Assembly (NCBI GenBank): GCA_003232155.1
Contig: QILY01000171.1
Coordinates: forward strand, 1-6,215
Length of the DNA stretch: 6,215 bases
Direction: 5' to 3'
DNA from: Maribacter sp.
Lineage (GTDB): Bacteria > Bacteroidota > Bacteroidia > Flavobacteriales > Flavobacteriaceae
Made by a program: the position numbers and the translations under genes. The stretch's first letter is position 1. Every line of letters begins with the position of its first letter. Shown here one piece after another: positions 1-3,819 of the stretch. The notes under the pieces were generated by a model. It did not search any database. It saw nothing but the letters and a program-made list of their open reading frames with translations, and was not told the DNA's origin.

Positions 1-2
1 AT

Positions 3-1062
3 TGCATTATTGTTTACCTCATCTCCATTACTATACCTTCTCCCCGAACAGCATCCGCCACTCATGAGATTGCTATACACCCTACTTTTGGCACAAGTCC
101 CTTATTGACCAGTAGTATTTATTTCGGGCTTGTCCTTTTGTTTGTATTGAACCGCTCAAAAATATTGAGCTTCATTGGCAAGTTCTTAACGCCCCTAATT
201 GTAATCATGCTTTTCACTGTTATTGGTATCGGTTTGTTTTCTTCGGATGGAACAATGAACTCTACCACTTTTGACGCCCCGGTCATTAAAGGAATATTAG
301 AAGGTTACCAAACCTTTGATGCTATTGGTGCTGTGGTAGTGGGTGCCGTAGTTATTATTTCACTCAACTAACTTAAAAGGACATACTTCCTTTGATGACA
401 AAAAGGAAATGATTCGAAAATCAGGATTCATTGCCGGGTTAGGATTACTCATTATATATGCAGGATTAATCTCGGTGGGTTCCTTCTTCGGAGCTGACAT
501 AGAAATTGACAATACACTTAGTGGTGATATGCAAAGGGCGAATCTCCTTCGAGGAATTAGCTTAGCTTCTTTAGGTGCTTTCGGAAACAAAGTACTAAGT
601 ATTCTAATTGCCCTAGCCTGCTTCACCACAGCCGTTGGTATTGTCACTGGCACAGCTGATTACTTTAAAGGAATATTTAAAGACTCTCAAAGAGCCTATG
701 TAATAACTGGAATTTTAGCATGTACTGTTGGAGTTCTTGTAGGTCAACTTGATTTTCATTCGATAATTGTAATTGCAATTCCAGCTTTGATGATTATCTA
801 TCCCATTACTATAGTATTGATTTTATTGAATGTTATGCCTGAAAAATTTGCTTCTCACAAAGTTTTTAAAGCGGTGGTTATTGCAACTATTTTATTTAGC
901 ATTCCTGATTTTTTGGGGAGTATTGGGAGCCCTCTAAGCCCCGAAGGAGGAATCCTAGACTGGATTCCTTTTTCTACATATAGTATGGGGTGGGTGTTGC
1001 CTGCGGTTTTTGTTTTTGTTTTTTCTAATTTGATTGACAATAAAAAGCAAGTACATTCTTAA
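3..1062 (+). pseudogene. brnQ: Branched-chain amino acid carrier (BrnQ/LIVCS family), 5'-truncated by the window and frameshifted
   Basis: Members of this family are inner-membrane carriers that take up Leu, Ile and Val with a coupled cation. Two reading frames together give about 351 residues of one polytopic protein: 3-368 (122 codons), then 373-1062 (229 codons). Family signatures are PRTAS.THEIAI near the start (compare PRTATVSFEVGIAPL in E. coli BrnQ), then GYQTFDAIGAVVVGAVVI, then ACFTTAVGIVTGTADYFKGIF, and IPALMIIYPITIVLILL near the C-terminus. About 85 N-terminal residues lie before the window, judging from the usual length of about 430. The first frame ends at TAA 369-371. Homology continues at once in the frame shifted by +1, reading SLN then LKGHTSFDDKKE. 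Removing one copy of the AACT duplication at 366-373 restores a seamless protein. A second lesion near 18-45 is likely. The ATG at 409 could start a 217-residue fragment, but it would lack half the transporter, so I treat the gene as inactivated. A sequencing error is the main alternative. Confidence 0.85.
366..373 (+). repeat. 4-bp tandem duplication (AACT x2) causing the brnQ frameshift
   Basis: Two perfect adjacent copies of AACT (366-369 and 370-373). The period-4 identity stops exactly at both ends (365 differs from 369, 370 differs from 374). With both copies the frame meets TAA at 369-371. With one copy it reads CTC AAC TTA AAA GGA CAT, joining the two homologous halves without gain or loss of a residue. 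This is the footprint expected of a small tandem-duplication mutation. Confidence 0.8.
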
Positions 1063-1100
1063 ACAATTATTAATAAGAGCACAGTATAATTCTTATTGAT

Positions 1101-1190
1101 AGGCGCGTACGCTCCGTTTAGAAAGCATAAAAAAACACTAAAATTCAATACTTCTGTAATCTTTAAAAATAAGCTTCGTCTAAACGGGCA
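1101..1190. repeat. Intergenic inverted repeat upstream of the cupredoxin-like gene
   Basis: The left arm CCGTTTAGA (1114-1122) is the perfect reverse complement of TCTAAACGG (1179-1187). After a 2-nt bulge (1177-1178) the pairing continues for four more bases (AAGC 1123-1126 with GCTT 1173-1176). The arms enclose about 46 nt of A/T-rich DNA. A separate 8-bp palindrome GCGTACGC sits just outside the left arm at 1105-1112. The right arm lies 30 bases before the start of the next gene. It could be a remnant of a small mobile repeat, an operator pair, or an mRNA leader structure. The loop is too long for a standard terminator. Function is unknown. Confidence 0.5.
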
Positions 1191-1217
1191 TTAATAAAAC
1201 AATTGTAAATAAAAATT

Positions 1218-1676
1218 ATGAAAAAGATTATCGCAGTAGTAGTATTAGCCATGGGAGTTTCTATCTCAGCGCAAGCGCAAGACAAGATGGAAAAGAAAAT
1301 GGACAAGGTGGAAAAAACCATGGATAAGCCTGAAGACAAGATGATGGACAAGGGTGACAAAATGATGAAAGAAGTAAAGACGGTTTCTTTAGAGCAAACT
1401 AAAGGAAAATTTACTCAGGAATCATTGACCTTAAATGAAGGCACTTATGTTTTTGAAGTATCAAACAACGCTGTTGGACATGATGTAGGTTTTGTATTGG
1501 TTAAAAAAGGCGCTGATGCCAGCAAGCCTGAAAATCATATTCAAACCGCTTACGTTACTAAAGTAGTAGCAGACGGAAAAACAGAAATGTCTAACCCAAC
1601 AAAATTGGCGAAAGGTGAGTATGTATATTTCTGCCCTATGAACAAAACACCACAGTATACATTGACCGTAAAATAA
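1218..1676 (+). CDS. Exported cupredoxin-like protein with Met-rich heptad-repeat N-terminal segment
   Basis: This 152-residue protein starts with a classic signal peptide (Lys-Lys, hydrophobic stretch 4-17, then AQA-Q with probable cleavage after Ala20), so it should act in the periplasm or at the cell surface. Residues 22-54 form a charged, helical segment with Met at 28, 35, 42 and 49, exactly seven apart, plus extra Met at 24, 43 and 50. Residues 55-152 look like a small blue-copper (cupredoxin) fold: the stretch NNAVGHDVGF at 83-92 resembles plastocyanin's NNAGFPHNVVF, which carries the first copper His (here His88). The C-terminal strand EYVYFCPMN carries the expected Cys (Cys139). The second His normally found shortly after the Cys is absent (CPMNKTPQY), so classical type 1 copper binding is uncertain. 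Copper binding or electron transfer is an inference. The A-rich leader has no Shine-Dalgarno, as is usual in this phylum. The gene stands alone, with a terminator 16 bases after its stop. Confidence 0.85.
   Translation: MKKIIAVVVLAMGVSISAQAQDKMEKKMDKVEKTMDKPEDKMMDKGDKMMKEVKTVSLEQTKGKFTQESLTLNEGTYVFEVSNNAVGHDVGFVLVKKGADASKPENHIQTAYVTKVVADGKTEMSNPTKLAKGEYVYFCPMNKTPQYTLTVK
1299..1370 (+). repeat. In-gene heptad (21-bp period) Met-Asp-Lys repeat
   Basis: Three-plus imperfect 21-bp units begin at ATG codons 1299, 1320, 1341 and 1362 and encode MDKVEKT, MDKPEDK, MMDKGDK and MMK. The ATGGA(C/T)AAG core recurs in the first two units and shifted by one codon in the third. The period equals two alpha-helical turns, so the Met residues would line one face of a helix, though Pro38 and Gly46 would interrupt it. 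Confidence 0.7.
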
Positions 1677-1692
1677 TTTTGGGTTGGTTGTG

Positions 1693-1731
1693 AAAAAGGG
1701 GCGGATTTGTAATAATGTCGCCCCTTTTTTT
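1693..1731. terminator. Bidirectional intrinsic terminator between convergent genes
   Basis: An 11-bp perfect stem pairs AAAAAGGGGCG (1693-1703) with CGCCCCTTTTT (1719-1729) around a 15-nt loop. On the plus strand the stem ends in a run of seven T (1725-1731), 16 bases after the stop of the cupredoxin-like gene. Read on the minus strand, the A-run at 1693-1697 becomes a T-run, so the same hairpin can end the aminopeptidase transcript, whose stop lies about 43 bases before it. Confidence 0.88.
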
Positions 1732-1773
1732 GTTTCATCTTATCTAACCAAAATACCCATCAACAAACAACCA

Positions 1774-3066
1774 TTACCCATTCATCAACTCCTCAATCTC
1801 CTCAACTTCAATCGGAATATTCGCCATTAAATTAAAAGGCACTCCTTTTTCTTGAATAACCACATCATCTTCTATACGTATACCCATTTTCTCTTCAGGT
1901 ATGTAGATGCCGGGTTCTACCGTAAAGACCATATTCGCTTTCATAGGTGTCTTTAACTCCCCATAATCATGGGTGTTCAAGCCTATATGGTGACTGGTGC
2001 CGTGCATAAAGTATTTTTTATAGACTGGCCGGTCAGGGTTTTCATTTTGTACATCGGCCTTATCTAAAAGTCCTAAACCAAGTAATTCTGAGGTCATGAT
2101 CTTACCACATTCTTTATGATATTCGGTCCATAAAGTTCCGGGCACGAGCATTTTAGTGGCTTCTTTTTTGACTCTGAGTACAGCATTATAAATAGCTGCT
2201 TGGCGTTTAGTATATTTTCCGTTTACGGGAATTGTTCTTGTCAGGTCGCTAGAGTAGTTTGCATATTCCGCAGCAACATCCATCAAAATTAAATCTCCCG
2301 ATTTACATTCTTGGTTGTTCTCAAGATAATGCAGCACATTGGCATTATTGCCAGAAGCAATAATAGGCGAATAGGCGAAACCCTTAGAACGGTTTCTAAC
2401 AAACTCGTGCAAGAGTTCGGCTTCAATTTCATATTCCCAAACACCTGGTTTTATAAAACTCAAAAGACGTCGAAAACCTTTCTCAGTAATATCACAGGCC
2501 TTTTGCATCAAAGCGATTTCCTCAGGTTCTTTTACCCCTCGTATTTGTTGTAGTATTGGATTACTTTTTGCTACTTGGTGCGCAGGGAATTTTTGTTGGC
2601 AATCTAATATAAAACGGTCTTCACGCGTCTGTGTTTCAACTGCCTGGCGGTAATGCTCATTGGTATTGAAATATATAGTTTCAACCTCGGTCATTAAATC
2701 AAAAAAGATTTTGTCAAAATCAGACAACCAATATATACTTTGTATTCCTGAAACTTGAGTTGCCTTTTCTTTGGTCAATTTTTCACCTTCCCAAATAGCG
2801 ATATGCTCATTGGTTTCACGAACAAAAAGCACTTCTTTATGTTTTTGGTTTATCGCATCAGGAAAAAGAACCAAAATAGTTTCTTCTTGATCGGCACCAC
2901 TCAGATAAAAAATATCGCGATGTTGCTCAAAGGGTAAAACGCTATCTGCACTTATGGGATAAATATCATTTGAATTAAAAACCGCAATACTTATAGGCTT
3001 CATTTGTACCATGAATTTTTTACGGTTCTTTATAAAAAGCTTGCTGTCTATACTATCGTATTTCAT
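1774..3066 (-). CDS. pepP: Xaa-Pro aminopeptidase (aminopeptidase P, M24B family)
   Basis: The product removes the N-terminal residue from peptides whose second residue is proline, using two Mn(II)-type metal ions in a pita-bread fold. Residues 10-135 match the aminopeptidase P N-terminal domain (PFEQHRDIFYLSGADQEE at about 45-62). The catalytic M24 domain follows from about 180. All five metal ligands are visible: Asp263 (LILMDVAAEY), Asp274 (YSSDLTRTIPVNGKYT), His359 (MHGTSHHIGL), Glu384 (TVEPGIYI) and Glu399 (GIRIEDD). The supporting histidines His246 (VLHY), His355 and His366 and the Arg397 next to the last Glu are also present. At 430 residues it is the usual length and complete. There is no signal peptide, so a cytosolic role in recycling proline peptides is expected. 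The start ATG at 3066 gives the standard N-terminus; an in-frame Met19 is a less likely alternative because it would cut into the N-terminal domain. The gene is convergent with the cupredoxin-like gene and appears monocistronic. Confidence 0.95.
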   Translation of the reverse strand: MKYDSIDSKLFIKNRKKFMVQMKPISIAVFNSNDIYPISADSVLPFEQHRDIFYLSGADQEETILVLFPDAINQKHKEVLFVRETNEHIAIWEGEKLTKEKATQVSGIQSIYWLSDFDKIFFDLMTEVETIYFNTNEHYRQAVETQTREDRFILDCQQKFPAHQVAKSNPILQQIRGVKEPEEIALMQKACDITEKGFRRLLSFIKPGVWEYEIEAELLHEFVRNRSKGFAYSPIIASGNNANVLHYLENNQECKSGDLILMDVAAEYANYSSDLTRTIPVNGKYTKRQAAIYNAVLRVKKEATKMLVPGTLWTEYHKECGKIMTSELLGLGLLDKADVQNENPDRPVYKKYFMHGTSHHIGLNTHDYGELKTPMKANMVFTVEPGIYIPEEKMGIRIEDDVVIQEKGVPFNLMANIPIEVEEIEELMNG

Positions 3067-3083
3067 TATTCTATTGATTTGTT

Positions 3084-3091
3084 CAAAAATA
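3084..3091 (-). promoter_or_regulatory. Possible Bacteroidota -7 promoter element of pepP
   Basis: Read on the minus strand this is TATTTTTG, an exact match to the TAnnTTTG -7 consensus used by the primary sigma factor in this phylum, ending 17 bases before the pepP start codon. I could not find a matching TTTG -33 element at the expected spacing, where the DNA is instead occupied by the C/G-rich palindrome at 3101-3130. The match may be chance in A/T-rich DNA. Confidence 0.3.
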
Positions 3092-3100
3092 AGGAAAAAG

Positions 3101-3130
3101 TCCTCCCTTAATCCCTCTTGGGGAGGGAGA
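3101..3130 (-). repeat. REP-like palindromic element, copy 1 (minus orientation)
   Basis: A C/G-rich island in A/T-rich intergenic DNA. TCCCTC (3112-3117) pairs with GAGGGA (3123-3128) around a 5-nt loop. Read on the minus strand it has a hairpin followed by a tail TTAAGGGAGGA. The same arrangement, hairpin then CTAGGGTAGGA, occurs at 3200-3231 in the opposite orientation, so the two look like members of one repeat family. It lies only about 35 bases upstream of the pepP start. Confidence 0.55.
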
Positions 3131-3199
3131 TATTATCCTATGGAAATAAAGAGTATTAAAATCGAACCTTCTGCCCAATCAAGAAATGGAGTGTCGAGT

Positions 3200-3231
3200 C
3201 CCCTTCCCCAATGGGGAAGGCTAGGGTAGGA
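3200..3231 (+). repeat. REP-like palindromic element, copy 2 (plus orientation)
   Basis: A perfect 8-bp stem CCTTCCCC (3202-3209) and GGGGAAGG (3213-3220) with a 3-nt loop is followed by CTAGGGTAGGA. Together with copy 1 it forms an inverted pair about 70 bases apart. Short hairpins with a fixed flanking tail, often in inverted pairs, are typical of REP elements mobilised in trans by a Y1 (RAYT) transposase; no such transposase is in this window. On either strand the hairpin lacks a T-run, so it is not a standard terminator. Confidence 0.6.
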
Positions 3232-3265
3232 ACAAAAAAAAGAGACCCTTTTACAGGTCTCTTTT
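3231..3265 (-). terminator. Intrinsic terminator of the glycine-rich protein gene
   Basis: On the minus strand a 10-bp perfect stem (AAAAGAGACC at 3265-3256, pairing with GGTCTCTTTT at 3247-3238) encloses an 8-nt loop and runs into eight to nine T residues (3241-3233 region). It lies 23 bases after the stop codon of the gene at 3614-3288. It separates that gene from pepP, arguing against one operon. Confidence 0.85.
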
Positions 3266-3287
3266 CTCATTTTAAAGTTGGTTGTAT

Positions 3288-3614
3288 TTATTTTGACATT
3301 GCGTTTTTTACTGCCCCAACAATAGCCATGATGACACCGCCACCAACACCACCGCCAGCAACGCTACCTAGAATGCTTGACATGTCCATACCACCCACCA
3401 TAGCATCTGTTGCTGTGCTGGCATCAACACCTGAAGCTGCTCCGGCGCCAAGGCCTAACATACCCAGTATTTGACCTCCAACGCCACCTCCAATAAGACC
3501 TGCAATGGTATTTCCAATAGTTCCTAAAGACAAATTCTTTAATAATTTTCCAGCTACGTTACCTCCAACGGCACCAGTAACTAATTGAATGATTAACGGT
3601 AAATACTCTTCCAT
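3288..3614 (-). CDS. Small glycine-rich hydrophobic protein of unknown function
   Basis: I do not recognise a named family. The 108-residue product starts with a short acidic tip (MEEY) and then has three hydrophobic glycine-rich stretches: about 5-24 (LIIQLVTGAVGG), 34-60 (IAGLIGGGVGGQILGMLGLG) and 82-103 (AGGGVGGGVIMAIVGAV). GGGVGG occurs twice (42-47 and 87-92), suggesting an internal duplication around a polar linker at 61-80 (SGVDASTATDAM). The spaced glycines resemble glycine-zipper (GxxxG) membrane segments, so membrane insertion or self-association is plausible, but this is inference. There is no clear cleavable signal peptide. The ORF is supported by a clean terminator just downstream and by its own divergent upstream region. 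The opposite-strand ORF at 3211-3474 is its proline-rich mirror image and is not a gene. Confidence 0.75.
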   Translation of the reverse strand: MEEYLPLIIQLVTGAVGGNVAGKLLKNLSLGTIGNTIAGLIGGGVGGQILGMLGLGAGAASGVDASTATDAMVGGMDMSSILGSVAGGGVGGGVIMAIVGAVKNAMSK

Positions 3615-3819
3615 TTTTATAAGTTTAGTTGATTACATATTAATAAATTAACAAAATTTTAAGTTATCATGCAATTTTTGAAGCTTAAAATTGTCGTATT
3701 CAAAACCAATGCCCTCCCGTTTTTAATTTCAAATTGCTATGTTATTTTTAATTTATACCTACTATAAGGAGTATTTAAATGAAGTTTCATTAACTTTCCA
3801 TGACTAATTCAAGTATGCT
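3615..3819. other. Divergent intergenic region
   Basis: This 205-bp, very A/T-rich stretch must contain the promoters for the glycine-rich protein gene (leftward) and the Asp-box protein gene (rightward). Near-matches to the TAnnTTTG -7 element exist (for example AATTTTTG ending near 3680 and TAACTTTC at 3791-3798), but none has a convincing TTTG partner upstream, so I do not assign a promoter. Two tiny ORFs precede the rightward gene: MKFH (3779-3793), which follows a good AAGGAG at 3766-3771, and MTNSSML (3800-3823), whose TGA overlaps the next ATG. Confidence 0.5.

Noticed and set aside
363..378. Programmed +1 frameshift at the brnQ stop codon
   Set aside because: The stop is TAA rather than the TGA used by the prfB-type site, there is no obvious stimulatory signal, and a 4-bp tandem duplication explains the shift exactly. 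Transporters of this family are not known to use frameshifting.
1072..1097. Hairpin AATAAGA / TCTTATT just after brnQ as a terminator
   Set aside because: The 7-bp stem is almost all A/T, has a 12-nt loop and lacks a following T-run, so it is weak and probably chance.
2311..2937. Plus-strand ORFs opposite pepP (2311-2553, 2755-2937)
   Set aside because: They are antisense to a well-supported enzyme with all catalytic residues and have no recognisable features of their own.
3211..3474. Proline-rich ORF on the plus strand (87 codons)
   Set aside because: It is the antisense shadow of the glycine-rich gene at 3614-3288 (Gly codons read as Pro on the opposite strand) and begins inside the REP-like hairpin.
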